From NCBI GenBank assembly GCA_964504195.1, contig CAZDDI010000022.1, positions 1 through 59,032 on the forward strand: 59,032 bases of DNA, written 5' to 3'. Shown piece after piece: positions 8,341 to 15,619 of the stretch. Below the pieces are notes generated by a model, which worked only from the letters and a program-made list of their open reading frames with translations, had not been told where the DNA came from and did no database searches. Made by a program: the position numbers and the translations under genes. Each line of letters opens with the position of its first letter. The stretch's first letter is position 1. This DNA is from CAZDDI01 sp964504195 (lineage in GTDB: Bacteria; Chloroflexota; Anaerolineae; B4-G1; SLSP01).

Positions 8341-8757
8341 TTATTGAATGTCTATACTATTGTGCTGCGGTTCTTCAGTAACGGCATTCCGAATTTGCTT
8401 CCAGAATGTATATAGCCACCCCATAAATACTCCTGTAACTATCAGAAGCCACAAAGCGTCAATCAAATCAGATATCCTCGTATTTTTGGGGAATATTACC
8501 CAATCTGCGAGTACCCATGCGATCAGCAGAATTACCACACCCATCTCCAATGACCGAGGCAACTTTCTTGTATTTATCATCTTTATGCCGACACAATACA
8601 AGAAGAGAATGAAGGCAATGGCTATGAAGACCATGTCAGGCGCCACAAATCCCCAAGTTTTGAAGAACGCCAGGGACTCAGCGATGAACATGACTAAAGA
8701 GGAAAGCGTCAGCACAGCAAAGAAAACTATGAATGGAGTTGATGGTTTTTTTATCAC
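8341..8757 (-). CDS. Small membrane protein, paralogue 2
   Basis: 138-residue membrane protein clearly homologous to the product of 7433-7855 (ESLAFFKTWGF, LADWVIFPK, VFMGWLYTFWKQIRN, EEPQH). About four transmembrane helices. GTG start at 8757, overlapping the stop of the upstream gene by four bases (GTGA) with a GGAGGA site inside that gene, so the two are translationally coupled. The frame continues upstream to 8841 but that part duplicates the neighbouring gene in another frame. Function unknown. Confidence 0.65.
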   Translation of the reverse strand: MIKKPSTPFIVFFAVLTLSSLVMFIAESLAFFKTWGFVAPDMVFIAIAFILFLYCVGIKMINTRKLPRSLEMGVVILLIAWVLADWVIFPKNTRISDLIDALWLLIVTGVFMGWLYTFWKQIRNAVTEEPQHNSIDIQ

Positions 8758-9140
8758 ACGATTTCCTCCAGATAACTTGCTCTTTGTCGCCAGAGTCTGT
8801 AGGTTGTTCCGGTAAATACACTTGTGCCTATCGGGAACCATAACACATCTATCAAATTCAACACCCTTAAGTCTTTAGGGAATGCTACCCAACTCATAAT
8901 CAGCCAAATCGCACAAAGAATTAGCCCACTCACTGCTAATTTCCAAGACGATTTTGGTTTGGCCGTATCTAATAGGATAATCAATGAAATAGCCAAGGTT
9001 GTCACAATAAAAACAGCATCAATTTCTAAAAAGCCATGTATTTTTAGAAATTCGCTGTATTTAACAATACCCATGCCCAAAGATACCACACTGAATGCAG
9101 CAAACAAAATAATCGGTGCGTATACTTTGACTCTCTTCAT
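8754..9140 (-). CDS. Small membrane protein, paralogue 3
   Basis: 128-residue protein with about four transmembrane helices, more distantly related to the two neighbours (shared layout, SWVAFPKDLRVLNLIDVLWFPIG against VIFPKDSRISNLIDALWFLPF). ATG at 9140 with AAGGA upstream. The upstream in-frame stretch to 9179 is heptad-repeat sequence. This gene is absent from duplication unit A, where the flanking sequences look fused, suggesting deletion between paralogues. Function unknown. Confidence 0.6.
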   Translation of the reverse strand: MKRVKVYAPIILFAAFSVVSLGMGIVKYSEFLKIHGFLEIDAVFIVTTLAISLIILLDTAKPKSSWKLAVSGLILCAIWLIMSWVAFPKDLRVLNLIDVLWFPIGTSVFTGTTYRLWRQRASYLEEIV

Positions 9141-9200
9141 GTGATTTCCTTCAGTTAGCGGTTTATCTTCACGTTTCACGCATCACGTTTTACATCCCAC

Positions 9201-12200
9201 TCAAATAACTTCCGACGGCGGCAAATCTTCCAGGCTCAGCGAGAGCACCTGCGAGACGCCCTCGTCACCCATCGAGACGCCATAGATGGTGTCTGAGACT
9301 TCCACCGTGCCGCGATTGTGTGTGATGATGATAAATTGCGTCTGGCGGCCCAGCTCGCGCAACAGGGCGCGGAAGCGGCCCACGTTGGCCTCGTCGAGCA
9401 TCGCGTCTACCTCGTCCAGGATGCAGAACGGCGTGGGGCTGACCCGCAGCACGGCGAAGAGCAGCGCCACAGCGGTCAACGTGCGTTCGCCGCCGGAGAG
9501 CATCCCCAGCCCCCAGGTGCGCTTGCCCGGCGGGCGCGCCATGATCTCCACGCCGCCCTGGTCGCCGTTCTCCGCGCTGATGGTCAACTTGGCCGTGCCG
9601 CCATTGAACAGCATCTCGAAAATCGTGACGAACTCCGCCGCAATCGCCTTGAACGTGGTCTCGAAGGCCGTCTCCATCATCCCATCGAGCTCCGCCACGA
9701 TCTCCCGCAGGTGCGCCGACGCGCTCTCCAAATCCAGCAGCTGCTCGCGCAAGAAGCCGTGCCGCTCGGCCAATTCCTGGTACTCTTCCTGCGCGCTGTA
9801 GTTCACCGGCTCGAGCTGGCGCAGCTGGGTGCGTAGGTCGCGGATTTGCTGCTCCACGCCCTCCGGCAGCTCGGTCACGATGGGCAACGGCGAGACAATG
9901 GCCGTGAGCGGCAAGGGCTGCTGCGCCGTGAACGAGGCAGGCAAATCGCCCACCACAATCCCCAGCGATTCCTCGATCTCCCGGCGCAGACTTTGCACCT
10001 GATCCTCGCGGCGGCGCGCATCCAGCTCCACCTGGGCGAGTCGCTGCTCGGCCTCACGGAGCGCCTGGCGCGCGTCGTTTTCCAGCTTCTCGCGCGTGGA
10101 TTGATCCTGCTCCACCTGCGCGAGTGCGGCCTCCAGCGGCGGAATCTGCCCGGCGAGCGCCTCGGCGGCGGCGCGTTCTTCGGCGTACCGGCTTTGCAGC
10201 GTTGTGAGCTGCTCATCCAGCCCGCCCAGTTCGTTTTCTAATCCGCGCAAGCGTTGCTCTTCAGCCGCGAGCTGCTGCCGCAGGCGTTGCTGCTCCCGTT
10301 GACGGGTCTCCAACAATACGCGGCGATTCGCGTGCTCTTGGGTCAGCAGGGCCGCGTGGGTGCGCCGCTCGGCCACTTGCGCCGCCGTGTCGTCTTCATC
10401 CAACGTAGCCAGCGATGCGGCCAGTTGCGCCAACGCGCTTTCAGCTTCGGCAATGGCGACTTCGGCGGTGTGCCGTTCCTGTTCCATCCGGGCGCGACCG
10501 GCTTCCAGCCGTTCCCGCTCCTGTTGGGCCTCTTGCAGCAGTCGCTCTTGCCAGCTCACCTCCTGACCGGTCTTTTCCAACGCGCGGATGGCCTCTTCGA
10601 GGCGGCGGTCGGCGGCGCGGCGTTCTTGCTGCGCCGCGCGCGTTTGCTCGGTCACGGTGCGCGCCTGCTCATCCACCGCGCGGAGCTGCTGCTCGCCCTG
10701 GCGCAGCGTCTCGCGGAGCGCCTGCACCTCGGCTTCCAGGCTCGCAATCTGCGTGGGCAGCTCGCGCCGCTCGCGCTCGCGGGTCAACAGGCTGCCGCCG
10801 CCGCGCTCGCGCTTATCCTCGCCGCCGGTCAGCGCGCCGCCGGAGCGCAAAATCTCCCCTTCCAGCGTGACGATCTGGAAACCGCCGCTCAGTTTCGCGT
10901 GCAGTGCGCGCGCCGCTTCGAGCGAGCGGGCCACAGCCGTGCGCCCCAGCAGCAATAGTACCGCCGGTTGAAAGCGCATCTCGTATTGCACCAAATCAGC
11001 CGCCAGACCCATCGCCCCCGGCAGATCCGGCACTGTGAGCGGGTTTGGCGGACGCAGCGTATCCAGCGGGAGGAAGGTAGCACGTCCGGCGCGCTCGCGC
11101 TTGAGCCATTCGATGGCCGTTTGCGCATCGCGCCAGGTCTCCGCGATGATGTCCTGCAACTGCCCGCCCAGCGCGGTCTCGATGGCGCGCTCCAAATCGG
11201 GCGGCACTGTGACCAGCGCGGCGACTGAACCAGGCAGCCCGTGCAGCTGCCCGCGCTCCACGGCTTGCAGCGCGGCGCGCACGCCCGCGTACAGGCCCGC
11301 GCCTTCGGCGTGCAGACGCTCCAGCGCCTCCAGGCGCGCGGTGTGTTGCTGTATCACAGCGGCTTTATCGGCGATGCCGCGCCGCAGCCGTTCCAGCTCC
11401 GTGCGCACCTGGGATTGCAAGCCTTGCAGCCGCTCATCTTCAGCAAGCAGGCGGGTCAGCGTGGCGTCGCAGGTCTCCAGCGCGCGGCGGGCAGCTTCGA
11501 CCGCGTCCTGCTGGGCGCGGCGACGTTCCTGCGCCGCATCGAGCGTGGCCTGCTGCTGTTGCGCCCGCTCGCCCAGCTGCGCCAGCCGCTCGGCGGATTG
11601 CTCCAGACGGCTCTGGCGGTCGGCCAGCTGGTGGCGATTCTCCAGGGCGCGGGCTTGCGCGGCGCTCTGTTGGCGCAACAGGTCATGGCGTTGCGCCTCC
11701 ACCGCGCGGTAGGCGGTCTCGGTCTCCGCCAGTTGCGCGCGGGCCGCATCGAGGGAGGCGACAGCTTCCGCTAACGCTGCTTCCAGCCCGGTGAGCGCCT
11801 CCACGCCGGCTTCGATGGCTGTGCGCAAGGGGATCAGGTTCGCCTGCCCCTCTTCCTGCCGCTCGCGGAGCAGGCGTTGCCGCTCACGGGCTACGGCGAG
11901 CTCGCGCTGTTGCGCTTCGGCCTGTGCGTGGCGCGCGCTGCTCTCGCGGTGCAGCGTGGCGAGCTGGGCGCGCAAATCCACCAACTGTTGGCGCAGCGCG
12001 CCGATACTATGGGTCATTTGCTCGGTAGCTTCCATTCGCTGCAAGACGCGCTGCTCGTGATAGTTCACGCGCTGGCGGGCGGATTCCAGTTCATTGAGAT
12101 ACTTGCCCCACCGGTAGCCGTACCAGATACCGAGCGTCTCACGGAGGGCTTCGGAGAGCTTACTGTGCTGCTCGGCGCGCGCGGCTTGTTTTTCCAAGCG

Positions 12201-12812
12201 GCGCAGGCGCGGCTCGATCTCGCCGACGATGTCCTGAGCGCGCTCGGCGTTGTGCTGGGTGTCTTCGAGCCGTTTGAGGGTTTCTTCGCGGCGTGAGCGG
12301 TAGGGCGCGATGCCGGCGGCCTGCTCGAAGAGCGCCAGCCGCTCGCGGGGCCGCAGCGAGAGCACCTGATCCACCAGCCCTTGTCCGATGAAGAGGTAGG
12401 CGTCGCGCCCTAGCCCGGCCCGGTCGAGCAAATCGCGCATATCCATCAGGCGAACTTTGCTGCCGTTGAGGAGGTATTCGTTATCGCCGGAACGGTAAGC
12501 GCGCCGCTCGATAGTGACTTCGGCGAAGTCCACCGGCAGCCAGCCGTCGGTATTGTCGAAGGTAAGGGCTACGCGAGACATCCCGGCGCGCGAGCGACGC
12601 TTGCTGCCAGCGAAGATCATATCCTCGCCGGAGCGTCCGCGCAGCGAGCGCATCCGCTGTTCACCGAGCACCCAGCGGATGCTATCGGCGACGTTACTTT
12701 TGCCGCTCCCGTTTGGGCCGACTACGGCAGTGATGCCGGTGGTGAAGACAATCGAAGTATTATCGGCAAATGATTTGAAGCCCTGCAAAGAGAGCTCTTT
12801 GAATCTGGGCAT
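9201..12812 (-). CDS. smc: Chromosome segregation ATPase SMC
   Basis: 1203 residues, full length for bacterial SMC. The N-terminal half-ATPase has Walker A GPNGSGKSN (Lys38) and a Q-loop region. A long coiled coil follows to about residue 490, with a hinge at about 500-660 (GLYAGVRAAL, GSVAALVTVP, GGALTGGEDK). A return coiled coil precedes a C-terminal half with signature LSGGERTLTAVALLFAV and Walker B FCILDEVDAMLDEANV. It condenses and organises the chromosome together with ScpA and ScpB, which are not in this window. A 285 bp copy of the 3' end lies downstream at 7916-8200. Confidence 0.97.
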   Translation of the reverse strand: MPRFKELSLQGFKSFADNTSIVFTTGITAVVGPNGSGKSNVADSIRWVLGEQRMRSLRGRSGEDMIFAGSKRRSRAGMSRVALTFDNTDGWLPVDFAEVTIERRAYRSGDNEYLLNGSKVRLMDMRDLLDRAGLGRDAYLFIGQGLVDQVLSLRPRERLALFEQAAGIAPYRSRREETLKRLEDTQHNAERAQDIVGEIEPRLRRLEKQAARAEQHSKLSEALRETLGIWYGYRWGKYLNELESARQRVNYHEQRVLQRMEATEQMTHSIGALRQQLVDLRAQLATLHRESSARHAQAEAQQRELAVARERQRLLRERQEEGQANLIPLRTAIEAGVEALTGLEAALAEAVASLDAARAQLAETETAYRAVEAQRHDLLRQQSAAQARALENRHQLADRQSRLEQSAERLAQLGERAQQQQATLDAAQERRRAQQDAVEAARRALETCDATLTRLLAEDERLQGLQSQVRTELERLRRGIADKAAVIQQHTARLEALERLHAEGAGLYAGVRAALQAVERGQLHGLPGSVAALVTVPPDLERAIETALGGQLQDIIAETWRDAQTAIEWLKRERAGRATFLPLDTLRPPNPLTVPDLPGAMGLAADLVQYEMRFQPAVLLLLGRTAVARSLEAARALHAKLSGGFQIVTLEGEILRSGGALTGGEDKRERGGGSLLTRERERRELPTQIASLEAEVQALRETLRQGEQQLRAVDEQARTVTEQTRAAQQERRAADRRLEEAIRALEKTGQEVSWQERLLQEAQQERERLEAGRARMEQERHTAEVAIAEAESALAQLAASLATLDEDDTAAQVAERRTHAALLTQEHANRRVLLETRQREQQRLRQQLAAEEQRLRGLENELGGLDEQLTTLQSRYAEERAAAEALAGQIPPLEAALAQVEQDQSTREKLENDARQALREAEQRLAQVELDARRREDQVQSLRREIEESLGIVVGDLPASFTAQQPLPLTAIVSPLPIVTELPEGVEQQIRDLRTQLRQLEPVNYSAQEEYQELAERHGFLREQLLDLESASAHLREIVAELDGMMETAFETTFKAIAAEFVTIFEMLFNGGTAKLTISAENGDQGGVEIMARPPGKRTWGLGMLSGGERTLTAVALLFAVLRVSPTPFCILDEVDAMLDEANVGRFRALLRELGRQTQFIIITHNRGTVEVSDTIYGVSMGDEGVSQVLSLSLEDLPPSEVI

Positions 12813-12931
12813 GGTGGCTCCTCGAGAAAATCTGCAAATCTGCGTAACAAACGTAGCGCGAACTTATGAATTTTAAGAAATTAATCCGTAAATAAGGTTT
12901 TGTGTAAAATTGGTTGTTCTAAAAATAAAAT

Positions 12932-13092
12932 GATACCCCCTATCCCCCTGCCCCCTTTCCCCCGCAAGCGGGGGAAAGGGGGCTTTTTTTGCGGGATTTT
13001 TGGGCGGCGAGCCGCCGCCCAAAAATCCCGTTATTCTTCTCCCCCTCCCCACGCCGCTGCGCGGCGCGGGGAGGGGGTAAGGGGGTGGGGCA
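12932..13092. repeat. Compound palindromic element with three long hairpins
   Basis: Hairpin 1 (12950-12983, 16 bp stem, AA loop) is followed by seven T residues, a strong terminator shape on the plus strand. Hairpin 2 (12992-13030) has a 17 bp stem. Hairpin 3 (13041-13077) is GC-rich. The outer ends (ACCCCCTATCCCCC / GGGGGTAAGGGGGT) are also inverted, so the whole block of about 160 bp is one nested palindrome. It lies in the 455 bp gap between the acyltransferase gene and smc, both on the minus strand. The rest of the gap shows no gene. Confidence 0.75.
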
Positions 13093-13267
13093 AAATTCTA
13101 AATTTGCAAATTTTCAAGGAGCGATTTTTGCAAATGATTTTATTTCCGGTTTATTTTCTTAATTTTCATTAGTTCGCACTGCCGTGGTAGCACTACCGTT
13201 CATTATAACAGACATTGGGGGAAATAAGCGGCGCGTGAAACGCGATGTGTAAAGGCTTCTTCACGTT

Positions 13268-14173
13268 TCATTCCACATTTTCGCGCTTCCAGACGGGAAG
13301 GAACATGAGCCACTGGGCGGGGTCGTGGCGGATGAAGTCTTCCATTTGCGCCAGGACGCGCTGTACGTTGATCCGCACGTCTTCGGCCTTGTCGCCGGTG
13401 CGGAGCAGCTCCATCGCCGGGTTGATGTGGATGTGATAGGCGCCATCCTCAAACAGGGTGGCGAGCGTCAGCACCAGGCAATCGGTGCGGAGGGCGAGGC
13501 GCATGTAGCCGGTGGGCAGGTAGGCGGTCTCGCCAAAAAATGTAACCGGCTCGTTGCCCTGCGGCACGGGCCGCTCGATGCCGGTGATGACGACGCCGCC
13601 TGTTTGGAGCAGGTGAATCGCTTCGCGTAGAGCCGTCGGGCTAACAGGTGTCAATATCGCTCCGCCCTGCGCGCGCAGGCGATTGAAGAACTCGAAGCTG
13701 GGAGGCGGATTGGCTGCCGAAAGCACCATCGCTGAGAACGAGAATTGTTGCGAGAAGGCAATGCCGCCCAGATCGAAGTTGGCGGTGTGGCATCCTAGGC
13801 AAAAGAGACCGCGTCCAGAGTCGAGCGCGGTTTGCAGGTTATGCAGACCGTCTGGGGTGATGCGCACCGGTGGCGAGAACTGCTCGACGCGTGTGCGTCC
13901 GTGCCCTACATTGTGGAAAAGCTCGTAATAGCCGCGTGCCGCGTTGAAGAAGACGCGGTAGACGGAACAGTGGATGGTTTTGCGATCTGTTTCTGGCCCT
14001 AGCACATGCCGCTGATTATCGTAAACCGCATGATAGATTGCCGGTTTGAGGATGACGAGCAGGCGTGCTGCAATGCCCGCGAAAAAGCGCGCGCTGCGCG
14101 GGGGGAGGTACTTGCCCAGATAAAAGCCTATCCGGGTGGGCCAACCTTTAGCGAAGAATTCTTTGATGTTCAT
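13268..14173 (-). CDS. LpxL/PatA-like lipid acyltransferase
   Basis: 301-residue member of the lysophospholipid acyltransferase superfamily resembling HtrB/LpxL and mycobacterial PatA. An expected catalytic His lies in LGCHTANFDLGGIAF (H..D, residues about 125-140), the region corresponding to the family H-x4-D motif. Later blocks are GGVVITGIERPVPQG and PTGYMRLALRTDCLV. Chloroflexota generally lack LPS, so a PatA-like role in acylating a glycosylated phospholipid is more plausible than lipid A synthesis. The CDP-alcohol phosphatidyltransferase gene directly upstream supports this. The C-terminus ends WLMFLPVWKRENVE, also family-like. Confidence 0.8.
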   Translation of the reverse strand: MNIKEFFAKGWPTRIGFYLGKYLPPRSARFFAGIAARLLVILKPAIYHAVYDNQRHVLGPETDRKTIHCSVYRVFFNAARGYYELFHNVGHGRTRVEQFSPPVRITPDGLHNLQTALDSGRGLFCLGCHTANFDLGGIAFSQQFSFSAMVLSAANPPPSFEFFNRLRAQGGAILTPVSPTALREAIHLLQTGGVVITGIERPVPQGNEPVTFFGETAYLPTGYMRLALRTDCLVLTLATLFEDGAYHIHINPAMELLRTGDKAEDVRINVQRVLAQMEDFIRHDPAQWLMFLPVWKRENVE

Positions 14174-14186
14174 GGTAAATCAAGTA

Positions 14187-14246
14187 AAGATTCACCACGG
14201 AGAACACAGAGAAAATCTAAAAATCTCTGTGAACTCTGTGTCTCGG
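14187..14246. repeat. Inverted CACCACGGAGA-type heptad repeat
   Basis: CACCACGGAGAACACAGAGA is followed by an inverse copy (CTCTGTG, AACTCTGTGTC, TCGGTGGT), giving a hairpin in the 83 bp gap between two minus-strand genes. Confidence 0.75.
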
Positions 14247-14256
14247 TGGTAGAAAT

Positions 14257-14856
14257 TCAATGTTTTGCCGGTGCTTGTAGGGCGCGGGGTGCTTCGATGA
14301 GTACCGGTAGCCCGCGCGCCAGGCAGATGGCGACGGCCAGCCAGACAATACCCTGCATCACCAGCAGCACCGAATCCGCGCCTGCCGCCTGCGCGGTCAA
14401 CATGCCGCGCGCGATTGCCAGCCCCACAAAGGCGGTTATTTTTGCCAGCGCGTAGCCCGTGCGCATCACCGGGGATTTGACGAGGAACCGGCTCAGTGGC
14501 GCACGCGTGAGATCGAAGGGCGTGAGGCCTTGCGCGGGCGCAATGGAGCGGATGGTGTCCACAAACGTGCCGCGCAAGATGACGATGAGGGGAATCAGCA
14601 CGGAGATCAGCCCTAGATGGGCGTAGACCACCCAAAGCAAGTATTCCACCGAGCGGTCGGCGGCGATGTCGAGCACGCTGCCTAGCACACTGGTCTCACC
14701 GCGCGCGCGCGCCAGCACGCCATCGAGCGTGTCCATTGCAATCACCATAAAGGTTAATCCGGCCGCGGTATAATGCGCTGAGGCGGCATTACTATAGAGC
14801 AGCCAGATGACAAGGCCCAATAGCGGGATGCGGGAGAGGGTGACGAGATTAGCCAT
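14257..14856 (-). CDS. CDP-alcohol phosphatidyltransferase
   Basis: 199-residue integral membrane enzyme that transfers a phosphatidyl group from CDP-diacylglycerol to an alcohol. The family motif D-x2-DG-x2-AR-x8-G-x3-D-x3-D is complete, running from DTLDGVLAR to VLDIAAD. About five or six hydrophobic helices are present. The product could be phosphatidylglycerophosphate or phosphatidylinositol phosphate and cannot be decided from sequence alone. ATG at 14856 begins MANLVTLSRIPLLGL, the standard family start. The longer open frame overlaps the upstream gene and is spurious. The acyltransferase gene follows, as in actinobacterial PIM clusters. Confidence 0.88.
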   Translation of the reverse strand: MANLVTLSRIPLLGLVIWLLYSNAASAHYTAAGLTFMVIAMDTLDGVLARARGETSVLGSVLDIAADRSVEYLLWVVYAHLGLISVLIPLIVILRGTFVDTIRSIAPAQGLTPFDLTRAPLSRFLVKSPVMRTGYALAKITAFVGLAIARGMLTAQAAGADSVLLVMQGIVWLAVAICLARGLPVLIEAPRALQAPAKH

Positions 14857-14875
14857 GACAGACTCCAATTTGCCG

Positions 14876-15586
14876 TTACCCTTGCGAAGGTTTCTCCACC
14901 TTCGTAAGGGTAGATAAATCAGCCCATGCGCCAGACTGCCAGAGCGCGCGCAGACCGCGCAGGGCCAGCACAAGCCGCAGTGAAGCGGCGTCCGGTAGCG
15001 GCTTGGGGGTATCGAGGGTGGCCCAGGGGTGCGCCAGCAGCTCGCGCAGCGGCCAGGTGTCTTGTGCCAGAAATTCGCCAAGGGCGGTAACCTCGATGCG
15101 CAGTAGCCCGGTGAGTCGTTTGGCGTCGGGTGCGCGGTGTAGCTTCAATAGATAGATGGCCTGCACCAGGGCATCGGGGACCTCGTTACCGCCGCCCAGC
15201 CGGGGTGGGGTGAGGATGAGCAGGTAGGGTAGGTTGGGTGTGGTCAATGTTGCGCCGGGCAGCTGGGTTAACGCAGCGCCTTCAAGGACGTAGGCGTGCC
15301 CATGGGGGAAGTATTCGGCTTGTACGCGCCACGTTTGACGCAGGTGTTGTGCCAGTGCTGTGACGGGCGATTCTGTTTCCGGGACACGGCATTGCGTGCC
15401 GCCCACGCCAATCAAGGGTGCGGCCACGGTTGGCGGCATGACCCAGAAGCGCGGGTCGGCCAGCTCGAAGTAGAAGGCGTGAGCATCGTACAGCAGCGCG
15501 GAAAGCCCGATCAGGCGCAGGTTGCGTCCGTGCAAGGTTGGTGAATCGGATGCCGCCAGTATGGGAAAAGTAGCGAACAAGTCCAA
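14876..15586 (-). CDS. Conserved hypothetical protein
   Basis: 236 residues, not recognised. No signal peptide or clear transmembrane segment. Mixed alpha/beta composition with blocks such as RLIGLSALLYDAHAFYFEL and PYLLILTPPRLGGGNEV, and a Leu-rich C-terminal helix pair. It lies 33 bp downstream of the glycosyltransferase-NHL gene and 19 bp upstream of the phosphatidyltransferase, so all are probably co-transcribed in one envelope-related operon. A role in lipid or glycan metabolism is only a guess from location. Confidence 0.55.
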   Translation of the reverse strand: MDLFATFPILAASDSPTLHGRNLRLIGLSALLYDAHAFYFELADPRFWVMPPTVAAPLIGVGGTQCRVPETESPVTALAQHLRQTWRVQAEYFPHGHAYVLEGAALTQLPGATLTTPNLPYLLILTPPRLGGGNEVPDALVQAIYLLKLHRAPDAKRLTGLLRIEVTALGEFLAQDTWPLRELLAHPWATLDTPKPLPDAASLRLVLALRGLRALWQSGAWADLSTLTKVEKPSQG

Positions 15587-15619
15587 GTATGTATCTCCTG
15601 AAAGCGCAAATCCAAAATT

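Larger units (their letters stand above)
8201..9485. repeat. Segmental duplication, unit B
   Basis: Second unit of the tandem duplication: kinase 5' fragment, paralogue 2, paralogue 3 and the genuine smc 3' end. It is about 370 bp longer than unit A because it keeps paralogue 3. Confidence 0.8.

Noticed and set aside
13268..14173. Lipid A lauroyltransferase
   Set aside because: The fold fits, but no lipid A genes are present and the neighbouring phosphatidyltransferase suggests a PatA-like role.
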